64,000 nucleotides of DNA, taken from Sandaracinaceae bacterium. Its GTDB lineage: Bacteria; Myxococcota_A; Polyangia; Polyangiales; Houyiibacteriaceae. Below the pieces are notes generated by a model, which ran no database searches, had not been told where the DNA came from, and saw only the letters and a list, made by a program, of their open reading frames with translations. Every line of letters begins with the position of its first letter. Positions within the stretch are counted from its first letter, which is position 1. Location: the NCBI GenBank assembly GCA_020633055.1, contig JACKEJ010000005.1, positions 806,001 to 870,000 of the forward strand, written 5' to 3'. A program made the translations under genes and the position numbers. Shown in pieces: positions 51,777 to 60,728 of this stretch.

Positions 51777-54700
51777 TCAGGTGTCGCGATCGTCGCTCTC
51801 CCTACGCTCGTCCACCGCTGAGTCGACCACGAGGGGCTCCTCGGCGCTCACGGCGGACGCGTCGGGGTCGGGTGCGATCGGCTCTTCGGAGCCCGGACCA
51901 GACGCCGCCGTGTCGAGAGCCTGCGCGCCCTCGGGGGAGGGCTCCATGCCGTCGGGGGGCTCCGTGCCCTCCTCGCGTTCGACCGCGGGTTCGCGCCGAG
52001 CGCCGGCCACAGGCGGCGCCCCCGGGCCTGCCGGTGGCTTCGGGGGGCTGAGCGGCTTCATGAGCGCGCCGTCGGAGAACGCGGCCCACCCCCAGCGCGA
52101 CCAACGCAGCACCAGCGAGAACGCGAGCCAGAGCGCCCACGAGAACATCAGCACGCGGAACACCCACGTAGGCACGCTGAACAGCGTGGCCACCGGCAGC
52201 GCGCCCGTGCTGCGGTCAGTGAAGAAGCGCAGGTGCTGGCTCCAGCTTCCAGGGCCCTCGATGCCCATCTCGGGATCGCCCAGCAAGCCCGCCTGCACCG
52301 CCCACAGCAGCAAGCCGCAGGTGACGAAGGTGTAGCCGATGATGAACAGCTGCCGCAGGTTGAACAGCGCGCCGCTGGTGAGTGGGGTGTCCTTGCGTGA
52401 CTCCAGCAGAAAGAACCACCCGATGACGACCACCCCCGCGGCAGCCGGGATCTGCGTCAGGCCGACGAGCAGGAGCAGCCAGTCGTGGAGGCGCAGCGGC
52501 AGGCTGCGCTTGCGCGCGAGCACCACGGCCAGCAACAGCGCGAGGGCGAGGTAGCCCCAGAACAGCACGGCCGGGCCCCAGGCGGGACCGGACAGGAACA
52601 ACACCCAGCGGTCGTTGCTGCTCTCGACGATGAGCTCCGCGTTCACCACGGCCTGGTCCACGGTCACTTGCGGCGTTTGGAAAGCGGTCTCCCAGCCGCG
52701 CGCCTCCTGCCACTGCAGCTGGATGCTGTGCGACCCGGGCTGCAGGGCGATGACCACGTCGTCCCCCTCGCGCTGCAGGGGTCGGGTGTCGCCGTCCACC
52801 GAGAGCGAGCGCACGTCCGCGTCGCTGGGCACCTGGAGGCGCACGGGCGAGCTGACGCTGGTGCGGATGCCGAGGTCGAGCGACGCGCTGGTCAGACGCA
52901 CGCCGGGGTTCACGGTCAGGCTGGCGCGGTCGACCGTGATCGAGCGCCCCTCGGCGGCGGCGGGGCGGGTCAGAGTGAGGGTCAGCGACTCACCGGGCCA
53001 CGGGTGGAAACGTGGCTCCCAACGGGACCCCGACGCGCTCTCGGTGGGTGCGATGCCCTCGCTCGCGCACTGCCACAACGCCGTGCAGGCCAGCACCCAC
53101 ACCTCGGACAGGCGACCCGCCTCGGGCGCGGTCAGCGTCACGGTGTCGGCGGGTTCGAGGGTCGAGGTCCAGCGCAGCTCCGAGGCGTTCTGACCGAGGG
53201 TGACGAGCGCCTGGCCGCCTTCGACGGTGACGCTCGAGTCGGTGACGGACTCGCCGGGCAGCAGCGGAATGCGCACGACGGCGGGCGAGGTCGCGGGGGA
53301 GCGTCGGCGCACCACGGACGTGAGCGTCCAGCGCACGCCGATGTCGAGGCGTCGCTCCACCTCGAGCCAGGTGGGGAGCTCCGAGCGGCGCTCCGCGTCC
53401 GCTCCGGTCGTGGTGGTGAGCAGGCGCCGCAGCTGGACCGACTCCGGTGGGCCGTTCTCCGCGGTGAGGCCGTCGACCTCCCAGCCCTCGCCCGTCACGC
53501 TCAAGCTACGCGGCGCGCGCCCGAACGCGAGCGTGAGTGAGTCGCGCCCGCCGATGGGCCCTTCGAGCCGCAGCGTGTGCACGCCTTCCGGCACCCGCGC
53601 GTGGAGGAAGCCACTGGGCATGCGGACGATGGCTGTCGTGGGCCGCCCGTCCAGCGTCACGCTCTCGGGCGTCCAGGTGGCCGTGGGTCCTGGGAGGGGA
53701 TAGGCCGCCATCGCGCGGGCGCTGATCTCGATCTCGGCCACGAGCCGGTCGCCCTCCACGCGGACGGTCAGCCGATTGGCGTCCGCGCAGCGCTCGCACG
53801 GAGGCGCCGTGGTGAGGCGGGCGCGCAGCTGCTCGAGCACCTCGGGAGAGGGGATCTCCTGAGCGCGCGCTGACGCGCCCAGCAAGAGGCTGGCGAGCAG
53901 CACCGCGAGGCCCGCTGAGAGAGCGAGCGCGCGACGCGGCGTGGTTGGCGCGGGCGGTTCGGTGCCGGCGCCCGTAGGGTCGGACGGCCTGCTGTCCGAG
54001 GCCCGGGGCTTCCCGTCGAACGCCTCGTCGGACCCTTCGGTCGGCGCGCCCGACGAACCGGGTACGGGTTCAGCTCCGCCCGGGGGCGCCCCCCCGTCGG
54101 ACGGCGCGGTGGGCGCGGGGGCACGTGGGCGGAGACGCAGCGCGACACCCAGCAGGCCCAACGTCAGCAGCGCGCGCAGCGCGTAGCGCAGGCGCGTCAT
54201 CCACGGCGGGCTCAGCACGAGGCCGATGCGGTGGTCGCGGGCCACCGGGCCGTCGAACGACAGCGTGTAGGTGTTCCAGGTCCACGTGGGGAGCCCGAAG
54301 CCGGTCTGCACCACCGCGTTCGGATCGAGCCAGGCCGAGTTGCTGGCGTACTGCGCGACGCGTCCCGAGGCCCGCGTGTTCTCGGACCGCAGAGACGACT
54401 GGTCGTACTGCGGAGCCACCTCGGCGGCGGGCGCGGCGGTCTCGAACTCGCCGTCGGACACCAGCGAGCGCATGGCGAGGCCGTCGTCGCCGCCGTAGAG
54501 GTCGAAGCCGCTGGGGGCGAGCTGCGGGTGCAGCGCGTAGCGCGTCTGCGCCCCGGCGAACACGAGCGCGCTGACCACCGCGACCAACGTCGCCGCGTGG
54601 TACCCGTAGCGCACCACCCGCTCGAACTTGCGGGCCGCGAGCGCGCGGTGCAGCGCGAGGAGGACCGCCAGGGACAGCCACACCCAGCGCGGCGCGTCGT

Positions 54701-56237
54701 CCACGTGATACGACAGTCCCACCGTGACGAACGCCAGCACGCCGTAGCGCAGCCCCATCACCTGGGCGATGGCCGCCGTGATGATCAGCAGCGCGAAGAA
54801 GCTGAGCAGGCTCCACTGGTCGACCAAGGTCCCGGGCGCGCGGTCCACCCCGCTCGCGTGCACCAGCTCCCAGCCGGGCGGGAGGTTCAGGCGGGTGGAC
54901 GAGCCCTGCGCGTCCTCCGACCAGCCCACCGCGGGCAGCGACGAAGCGCGGCCTTCGGCGCGCCACTCGGCGGTGATGGAGGCCCGCGTGGCGCGCAGCT
55001 CGACGCCTGGGCGACCGTCCGCGCCCTCGGTGATGAGCTGATCCTCCCCACCGATGCTGACGCGACCAAGCTCGCCCTCGGCCAGCGCGACGCGGTGCTC
55101 GCTGTGCATGCTGACCGACATCACATCGCGCGCGGTGAAGCCGCCGCCGTTCTCGTCGAGCCAGACGGTGCGGTCGAGCGTCAGCTCGTTGGGCGGGGGC
55201 GTCGGCTCGCCGCGGCGGGACGTGCGCAGCGTGAGGTTCGCGTCGCGGCCGACCAGGTAGGCCGAGAACGAGCGCCACTCGTCCGGGAGCGACGTGCGGG
55301 CCGGGTCGATCCCGGTCGCCCCGCTCAGCTCCACCTGGCGCAGGCTCTCGTCGGGCGCCCAGACCCACACCTCCTGCTCGGGCCACGGGGCCTCGAGGGC
55401 GCTGCGTCGATAGCTGGTCTCGGGGTTGGCGACCAGCGCGGTGATGACGACCGAGAACTCGCCGGCGCGCAGCTGCATCGTGAGCTCACCCGTGGGCAAC
55501 AGGCGCACGGGTAGGGTTGCCTGCACGTCCACCGGCACGGCGCCCTCGGGCAGCACATCACCAAGCAGCAGCTCGCGCGCGCGCCCGGCGGCCCGCACCT
55601 GCACCCGCGTGGTGAGGGTCAGCGGCACCCCGTCGTCCAGCCGGCGATGCACCTCGAGCGTGACACGGTCCTCGCCGAGCGCCTCGCTCTGGCGCGCCCG
55701 CAGCCACACGTCTCCGCTCGCGGTGCGGGTCGCCACAGAGACCTCACCGTCTTCGACCAGCAGCACGCGAGCGACCTCGTCGGGCACCCGCAGGGTCTCG
55801 GGACGCGTGCTCCAGGCCAAGCGCCCCTCCACGCGGTGCTCTCCCGCCTCGACCTCCACCACGGCGCGGCCGTCCTCCACCAGCACCACCGCGGGGCGTC
55901 CGTCGAGGGTCACGTCCACCGGCTGGATGCGCTCGTTGCCCGGCAACGCGAAGCGACTGCGTCGGTCGCTCGTGCCTCGCAGCACGAACGACGCGCCCCC
56001 GTCGGCGACGTCGATGCGCAGCTCGCCCGGCCAGACGCAGATGGGGTCACGCGCGCGATCGGGCTCGGTGGCGGCCGTCGGGCGTGTGCAGCCGTAGGCG
56101 GCGTCCCCCTCCAGCACCCACGGCACCCAGGGGCGCAGGACCGGTGGGACCGACTCGGCGGAAGGCTGAGCGCTGGCGCGCCCCCCCAGGCCGACCATCA
56201 TCGTGAGCAGGAAGAGCGGAGCGAGGAAGTGCTTCAT
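51777..56237 (-). CDS. Very large membrane protein with internally duplicated modules
   Basis: 1486 residues from the ATG at 56237; family not recognised. Signal peptide (LAPLFLLTMMVGLGGRASA). A beta-rich extracytoplasmic module up to about residue 470 is followed by a TM cluster (about 475-600, with another TM near 686) and a Gly/Pro linker. Near residue 780 a second signal-like hydrophobic segment (AGLAVLLASLLLGASARAQE) starts a second beta-rich module, then four more TM helices (about 1226, 1262, 1306, 1366) and a Glu/Pro-rich tail. The modules share a motif: VDVTLDGRPAVVLVEDG and VEAGEHRVEGRLAW match ESVTLDGRPTTAIVRMPSG and VPEGVHTLRLEGPI. It looks like two paralogous proteins fused. Confidence 0.7.
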   Translation of the reverse strand: MKHFLAPLFLLTMMVGLGGRASAQPSAESVPPVLRPWVPWVLEGDAAYGCTRPTAATEPDRARDPICVWPGELRIDVADGGASFVLRGTSDRRSRFALPGNERIQPVDVTLDGRPAVVLVEDGRAVVEVEAGEHRVEGRLAWSTRPETLRVPDEVARVLLVEDGEVSVATRTASGDVWLRARQSEALGEDRVTLEVHRRLDDGVPLTLTTRVQVRAAGRARELLLGDVLPEGAVPVDVQATLPVRLLPTGELTMQLRAGEFSVVITALVANPETSYRRSALEAPWPEQEVWVWAPDESLRQVELSGATGIDPARTSLPDEWRSFSAYLVGRDANLTLRTSRRGEPTPPPNELTLDRTVWLDENGGGFTARDVMSVSMHSEHRVALAEGELGRVSIGGEDQLITEGADGRPGVELRATRASITAEWRAEGRASSLPAVGWSEDAQGSSTRLNLPPGWELVHASGVDRAPGTLVDQWSLLSFFALLIITAAIAQVMGLRYGVLAFVTVGLSYHVDDAPRWVWLSLAVLLALHRALAARKFERVVRYGYHAATLVAVVSALVFAGAQTRYALHPQLAPSGFDLYGGDDGLAMRSLVSDGEFETAAPAAEVAPQYDQSSLRSENTRASGRVAQYASNSAWLDPNAVVQTGFGLPTWTWNTYTLSFDGPVARDHRIGLVLSPPWMTRLRYALRALLTLGLLGVALRLRPRAPAPTAPSDGGAPPGGAEPVPGSSGAPTEGSDEAFDGKPRASDSRPSDPTGAGTEPPAPTTPRRALALSAGLAVLLASLLLGASARAQEIPSPEVLEQLRARLTTAPPCERCADANRLTVRVEGDRLVAEIEISARAMAAYPLPGPTATWTPESVTLDGRPTTAIVRMPSGFLHARVPEGVHTLRLEGPIGGRDSLTLAFGRAPRSLSVTGEGWEVDGLTAENGPPESVQLRRLLTTTTGADAERRSELPTWLEVERRLDIGVRWTLTSVVRRRSPATSPAVVRIPLLPGESVTDSSVTVEGGQALVTLGQNASELRWTSTLEPADTVTLTAPEAGRLSEVWVLACTALWQCASEGIAPTESASGSRWEPRFHPWPGESLTLTLTRPAAAEGRSITVDRASLTVNPGVRLTSASLDLGIRTSVSSPVRLQVPSDADVRSLSVDGDTRPLQREGDDVVIALQPGSHSIQLQWQEARGWETAFQTPQVTVDQAVVNAELIVESSNDRWVLFLSGPAWGPAVLFWGYLALALLLAVVLARKRSLPLRLHDWLLLLVGLTQIPAAAGVVVIGWFFLLESRKDTPLTSGALFNLRQLFIIGYTFVTCGLLLWAVQAGLLGDPEMGIEGPGSWSQHLRFFTDRSTGALPVATLFSVPTWVFRVLMFSWALWLAFSLVLRWSRWGWAAFSDGALMKPLSPPKPPAGPGAPPVAGARREPAVEREEGTEPPDGMEPSPEGAQALDTAASGPGSEEPIAPDPDASAVSAEEPLVVDSAVDERRESDDRDT

Positions 56238-56423
56238 GCGTGCGTGTGACACCGGGGCAGGGTACCAGCCTTGGGTCGCGAGCGCGTTCGCGCACCACGG
56301 AGGCGGCCGGCCCCCCCACGGCACCGGCGCTCCACGGCGGGCGAACGCGCCCGCGACCCGTCCCTGCCATGCCGCGCCGACGAGCTCACGACGTCACTGG
56401 CGGGGCACGGACGGGGGCGCCAG

Positions 56424-59288
56424 TCAGCCCGCGCGGCGCCGGCCCACGCGGACTAGGGCCACCAACACGAGCGTCAGCGCGAACCACCCACCGGCTCCCG
56501 GGGCACGCGAGCCCTGCGTGGCGCAGCCGTCGCAGCCAGTCGCGGACGGGGGTGGGAGACCGCGTAGGCCGACCTGGGTGGAAGCCACGTTGCCGCTCGA
56601 GTCGCGCACCTCGAGCGCGTCGACGGGCGCGCCCAGCTCCACCTCGGCGGTCCCCACGGGGCGCCACGTGCTCCACGGCGCGGACGCTGTGCGCGTGCGG
56701 TACGCGAGGGTGCGCTGCGACTCGACCGTGTCCAGGGCCCAGAACGTGCGGCCGTCGGACGAGAGCTCGACCATGGGCGCCGTCGCGTCCACGACGAAGG
56801 TCTGCGTGCCCACGCTCCCGAAGCTGTCGGACCCGACGGGCCGGCTTCGCACGGTCAACGTGTGCTCGCCCTGACGCAACAACGCGGCGTCCTCGATGAC
56901 CGCATACGTCGCGGCCTGGAAGGGACTGAACGCGCCGCCGTCCAGGCGGTAGCTATACTCGCGGAGGGACCCGTCGCCCGCCTGAGCCTCGAAGGCCACC
57001 TCGAGGCGCGGCAGCTGGCCCTCCCCGAAGCGCGAGAGCGTCAGCGACTCGCCGTCGCCGACGTCGAGCCTGGTGATGGCCACACGCACGGGGTCTCGGT
57101 CCTCGAGCGCGCTGGGCGCCGCTTGCACCAAGTCCACGAACACCCCGAGGAACGCCTCGGCAGCGGGCCCCTGCCCCTCGGTGACCAGGCGCAGCGAGTC
57201 CTGCGTGAGCGCGACCCCGACCGGCAGGGCGCCCCCGGCGAGCGCCGCCGGATCGATGGGCGCGATGTCCTTCGTGAACATTGGAGCAAAGCTGGCGATC
57301 ACGTCGGGCAGCACGTCCGCCAGCATCTCGGCGTCCTCGAGCAAGAGAGCGCTGTTGCTGACCGTGGCGTTGTCGACAGTCAGTCCCAGGAGGGGCAACA
57401 CGCGCCCGTCCGTGACCTGCAGGTTCACCTGCGCGCCGAGATCCATGGTGAGCGTCAGCGCGCGCACGTAGCGCTCGCTGCTGTAGACGTAGAGGTCCAC
57501 GGACAGGCTGGGGAACGCGATGCCGAGCAACGCGCTCTCCTCGGTCCCCTCGCCCACGGTCAGGACGGGTGGCCGCGCGGGGCGCAGGACGACCCCCATG
57601 GACGCGACGGAGTCCGGGAACGCCAGCGCCTTGAGGGACGGGATCAAGAGGGAGAAGAGGCCGGTCGAGAGCTGCTGCGCAAGGGCGCTGTTGACCTCGA
57701 TGCAGAAGAACCCAGCGCGCCACAGCTCGGAGAGAGACCAGTTGATGAAGCGCTCCGAGATCGCGAGGCCGACGTGATGCTCGTCGTCTCCGCCACGCAG
57801 CGCGCTGGCCACGGCGATGGCGTCGGGTCGCGCCATGAGCCCCTCGGGGGGCAGCTCCACGCACGCAGAGGTGGCGAGGGACTCGGCGCCCGCGACCATC
57901 GACAGCGAGTAGCCGCCCGCCACGGCCTCGCCTTCGCCCGACAGCGCGAAGAGCGTGTCGAACGCGGCGCGCAGGCCCGGCAGGATGGAGGCCGTCGCGT
58001 CCCCCGCGCTGAGGCGCGTCTCGAGGCCGAGCAACAACGGAACGCACTCTCCCGTCTCGTCGTCGACGCAGATGCCGTCGTCGTCGGGTGAGCTGCCGGC
58101 CGGGCAGAGGGTCACGTCACCCGCGCTGGCCGGGTTGCGGTGGGCCGGCTGGCACAGCGCCGAGAAGCCCTCGGCCGCGCTCGGCAGCTGGTCCTCGATG
58201 GCCCCCACGATGATGCCTCGAAAGGGGTTGAGCAGGCCCGACGCGGCGCATCCACCGAAGGTGAAGTCGTTGTTCTCGATGCCGGGCGCGACGAGCGCGA
58301 GCTCACTCACGTCGAGGCGGCTGTAGCCCGCGCGCAGACCCTCGGTGAGCTCTGCGATCCCGGCGCGCACCGACACGCCGATGGTGTCCGACTGACCGCC
58401 CGCAGCGGCCGTGTTCAGGTCCACCGTGCAGCCTGAGGGAACGACGCCGACCGTCGCGTACGAGCGCACGGGGAAAGGAGCGCGCTGCCCGTTTCCATCG
58501 AGCGACCGCGCCCCGGCGCCGATCTGCGCGCGAATGGCGTCGGGGTCCCCCACGAGCGCCTGCAGGTCGAGCTCGCCGAGCGTCAGCTCCACGGCGCAGC
58601 GCCCGCCGCCGAACACATGCACGCTCGTGGCCAGCGACGCGGCGGGCTTGGTGAGCGTCACCCGATAGGAGAAGCCGCCCTCGAGCGTGAGGTCACCGAA
58701 GACGACGTGCGACGCCGCGAGCGTGTTCCCTCCTTCGCGGCGCAGCAGCTCCACCGGCGCTCCGGGGCCGCTGGTGCGCGTGACGGTGAGCGTGGTGTCG
58801 AGCGACCCGCCCTCCGTCACGAACCAGCGGCGCTGCGTCGTGGTGGGCGAGAGGGTGCGCGAGGTGCTGCCCGAGCCACCGCTGAAGGTCAGCGTCTCTT
58901 CACCGGCGCACAGCGCCACCACCTCGGTGTCGGTGAGCCGCACGAGCGCCGGCTCCACGGGGATGCGCAGGTCCTCGTCCGTCATGAGCGCCGAGGCCGC
59001 CAGGGCCTCGACGTTGTCCTCGAGGAATCGCAGGCCCGCGGGCCCGAGGCGCACCTGGATGGCGTCGTCGATCTCCCTCGTCCGGTCGAAGCCGCCCGGG
59101 ATGGGCCCCGTGGTGCAGCCGCAGCCATCGAGCGCGTCGCACTCTCCGCAGCCGCTGGCGCACGACTGCGCGCAGCCGCTGGCGTCGAGGCCGCAGCCCG
59201 ACAGCGACAGCAGGCTCGCGTACAGCAGGGGCACGGCCATGGCCCATCGGGGCGCGTGCCCCACTCCGAATTCCAACGCTCTGCTCAT
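56424..59288 (-). CDS. Large lipoprotein with MYXO-CTERM-like tail
   Basis: 954 residues from the ATG at 59288, with GAGGAGT upstream. Signal VPLLYASLLSLSGC gives a lipobox (LSGC), followed by a Cys-rich linker (SGCAQSCASGCGECDALDGC). The middle 500 residues contain two long amphipathic regions (SERFINWSLSELWRAGFF, then SVASMGVVLRPARPPVLTVG) that recall BPI/TULIP-type lipid-binding folds; this match is weak. About residues 770-890 look like Ig/fibronectin-type repeats (SYRLDGGAFSPFQ, TLAYRTRTASAPWSTWRPV). The C-terminus has CDGCATQGS, a hydrophobic WFALTLVLVALVRVG and RRRAG, a MYXO-CTERM-like surface-sorting signal. Confidence 0.7.
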   Translation of the reverse strand: MSRALEFGVGHAPRWAMAVPLLYASLLSLSGCGLDASGCAQSCASGCGECDALDGCGCTTGPIPGGFDRTREIDDAIQVRLGPAGLRFLEDNVEALAASALMTDEDLRIPVEPALVRLTDTEVVALCAGEETLTFSGGSGSTSRTLSPTTTQRRWFVTEGGSLDTTLTVTRTSGPGAPVELLRREGGNTLAASHVVFGDLTLEGGFSYRVTLTKPAASLATSVHVFGGGRCAVELTLGELDLQALVGDPDAIRAQIGAGARSLDGNGQRAPFPVRSYATVGVVPSGCTVDLNTAAAGGQSDTIGVSVRAGIAELTEGLRAGYSRLDVSELALVAPGIENNDFTFGGCAASGLLNPFRGIIVGAIEDQLPSAAEGFSALCQPAHRNPASAGDVTLCPAGSSPDDDGICVDDETGECVPLLLGLETRLSAGDATASILPGLRAAFDTLFALSGEGEAVAGGYSLSMVAGAESLATSACVELPPEGLMARPDAIAVASALRGGDDEHHVGLAISERFINWSLSELWRAGFFCIEVNSALAQQLSTGLFSLLIPSLKALAFPDSVASMGVVLRPARPPVLTVGEGTEESALLGIAFPSLSVDLYVYSSERYVRALTLTMDLGAQVNLQVTDGRVLPLLGLTVDNATVSNSALLLEDAEMLADVLPDVIASFAPMFTKDIAPIDPAALAGGALPVGVALTQDSLRLVTEGQGPAAEAFLGVFVDLVQAAPSALEDRDPVRVAITRLDVGDGESLTLSRFGEGQLPRLEVAFEAQAGDGSLREYSYRLDGGAFSPFQAATYAVIEDAALLRQGEHTLTVRSRPVGSDSFGSVGTQTFVVDATAPMVELSSDGRTFWALDTVESQRTLAYRTRTASAPWSTWRPVGTAEVELGAPVDALEVRDSSGNVASTQVGLRGLPPPSATGCDGCATQGSRAPGAGGWFALTLVLVALVRVGRRRAG

Positions 59289-59577
59289 GGTCACTCCTCG
59301 CGCGCCCGATTCCGTCGGCGCGTCGGGAGGCCGGATTGCAGGAGTCGGTCCAACCCGCTTTCGCGTGGAATCCAGAGGGTAACCGGCGGGAAAAGTGTGC
59401 AGCTCCGTGCGCACTGTGCAGAGAGCCCGCCAAGCGCTCGAAGTCCCACGTCAGGGAGGAGCCTCGTCGATTCCCTGTCGGCCGGCAGATCGCGAGGATG
59501 CTGACTGGCGACGCGTTGCATGGACGCCGGACCAGGTCAGTGTTGGAGATGCCTCGGAGAGGACCGTCACGTTGACC

Positions 59578-60549
59578 ATGGGTCGTTCGTTCTCCGAGGA
59601 GTCTTGCGCCGCGGACTTCGGACTGGGACGGCCGAAGGCGGAGTTCACGCTGGCAGGGCGCGGCCAGATGAACCCGCTGGGCGTGCTTCGTTTGGAGACG
59701 GACCGCGGCACCTTTGCCATCAAGCAGTCGCTCTACCCACCTCGCCCCGTGGCGCTGCGCATCGAGCGAATGGCGCACGAGGCGGGCCTCACGATGCCGA
59801 CGCCCATCCTCACCGTGGAAGGGCGGAGCTCAGCGAGGTACGCAGTGGACACCAAGCGCGTCTGGGTCCGTGCGTTCGGCTGGGTGGACGGAGAAGCGGG
59901 AGCCTGGGGAAGCGTCTCCGAACGCGCTTCGTTCGAGGTCGCTGGTGTCATCGGACGGGTTCAGCAATTGCCATTGATGGCGTTCATGCTCGAAGACAAG
60001 CCGCACCGCCCGCTCCACGAGCGGCACTGGCGCAAGCTGGCCCGCTCGGCGCGAGAGCGGCACAAGCCGTGGGCGCGGCTGTTGGACGAGCGCATCGATC
60101 TGCTGGTCGAAGCTGAAGCCCACGCGGACCGCGAGGCGCACTACCCGCAGTGCGTCAGCCATCGCGACTACCACCCACCCAACTTCATCGAGCCGAAGTC
60201 CGGTCCCCGTGCCCTGGTCGACTGGGACTCTGCCGGGACGGCCTCGCCCCGCCTCGAAGCGCTGCGCTTCGCACTGATTTGGGCGACGCCGGAAGTTGGT
60301 CCACCCCAACGCGACCTGGTGCGAGCGTTCGTCCGAGGCTACGAGGCCAGCGGGTTGCAGCTGCCGGCCCCGACGCTCGACGAGATGATCGCGCAGGCCC
60401 AGCCTAGGGTGCGGTGGATTCGCTTCAACGTGCTGCGAGGGCTGCGAAACGAAGTCGAGGTCGAGCCAGGCCTCGTGGAGGCGCTGCTGCAGACCGTCGC
60501 GCCGCTGGATCACGACGAACTCGAGTCGCTGCGCGGCTTCTTCGCATAG
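59578..60549 (+). CDS. APH-fold phosphotransferase
   Basis: Cytoplasmic protein of 323 residues with an aminoglycoside-phosphotransferase/choline-kinase fold: LETDRGTFAIKQS supplies the ATP-binding Lys, the catalytic loop is CVSHRDYHPPNFIE (Asp and Asn), and the metal-binding DWDSAG follows. This superfamily covers antibiotic kinases, homoserine and choline kinases and many unknown kinases; the sequence does not allow a choice and no resistance context is present. The ATG at 59578 lies at the end of a 289-base divergent region; a frame starting at 59395 adds 61 unlikely residues. Confidence 0.75.
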   Translation: MGRSFSEESCAADFGLGRPKAEFTLAGRGQMNPLGVLRLETDRGTFAIKQSLYPPRPVALRIERMAHEAGLTMPTPILTVEGRSSARYAVDTKRVWVRAFGWVDGEAGAWGSVSERASFEVAGVIGRVQQLPLMAFMLEDKPHRPLHERHWRKLARSARERHKPWARLLDERIDLLVEAEAHADREAHYPQCVSHRDYHPPNFIEPKSGPRALVDWDSAGTASPRLEALRFALIWATPEVGPPQRDLVRAFVRGYEASGLQLPAPTLDEMIAQAQPRVRWIRFNVLRGLRNEVEVEPGLVEALLQTVAPLDHDELESLRGFFA

Positions 60550-60588
60550 CGTGCTCGTCGGGCGCCTCCGCCACTCCTCGAGTGTGCC

Positions 60589-60642
60589 CTAGGCGTCGGA
60601 CTCGGCGTGCCTCTTGAAGTTGTTCAGAATGGCCTGCCAACC
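60589..60642 (-). pseudogene. C-terminal remnant of an AHSA1/SRPBCC gene
   Basis: The minus strand reads GWQAILNNFKRHAESDA followed by a TAG stop. That string is typical of the very C-terminus of AHSA1-type START-domain proteins (GW-x-x-x-L-x-x-h-K-x-H-x-E). Upstream the frame becomes Arg-rich nonsense and runs over the desaturase gene, so only the last 17 codons survive. The rest of the 60550-60728 gap shows nothing I can identify. It is most simply a decayed or truncated gene. Confidence 0.5.
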
Positions 60643-60728
60643 CGCGCGCCGGCGGTCGCGTCCGCGCGGCGATCGCGATGACGTCGGACCCGCGCGAGCG
60701 CCGCACCATACCGCACCGCGCCCGAGGC

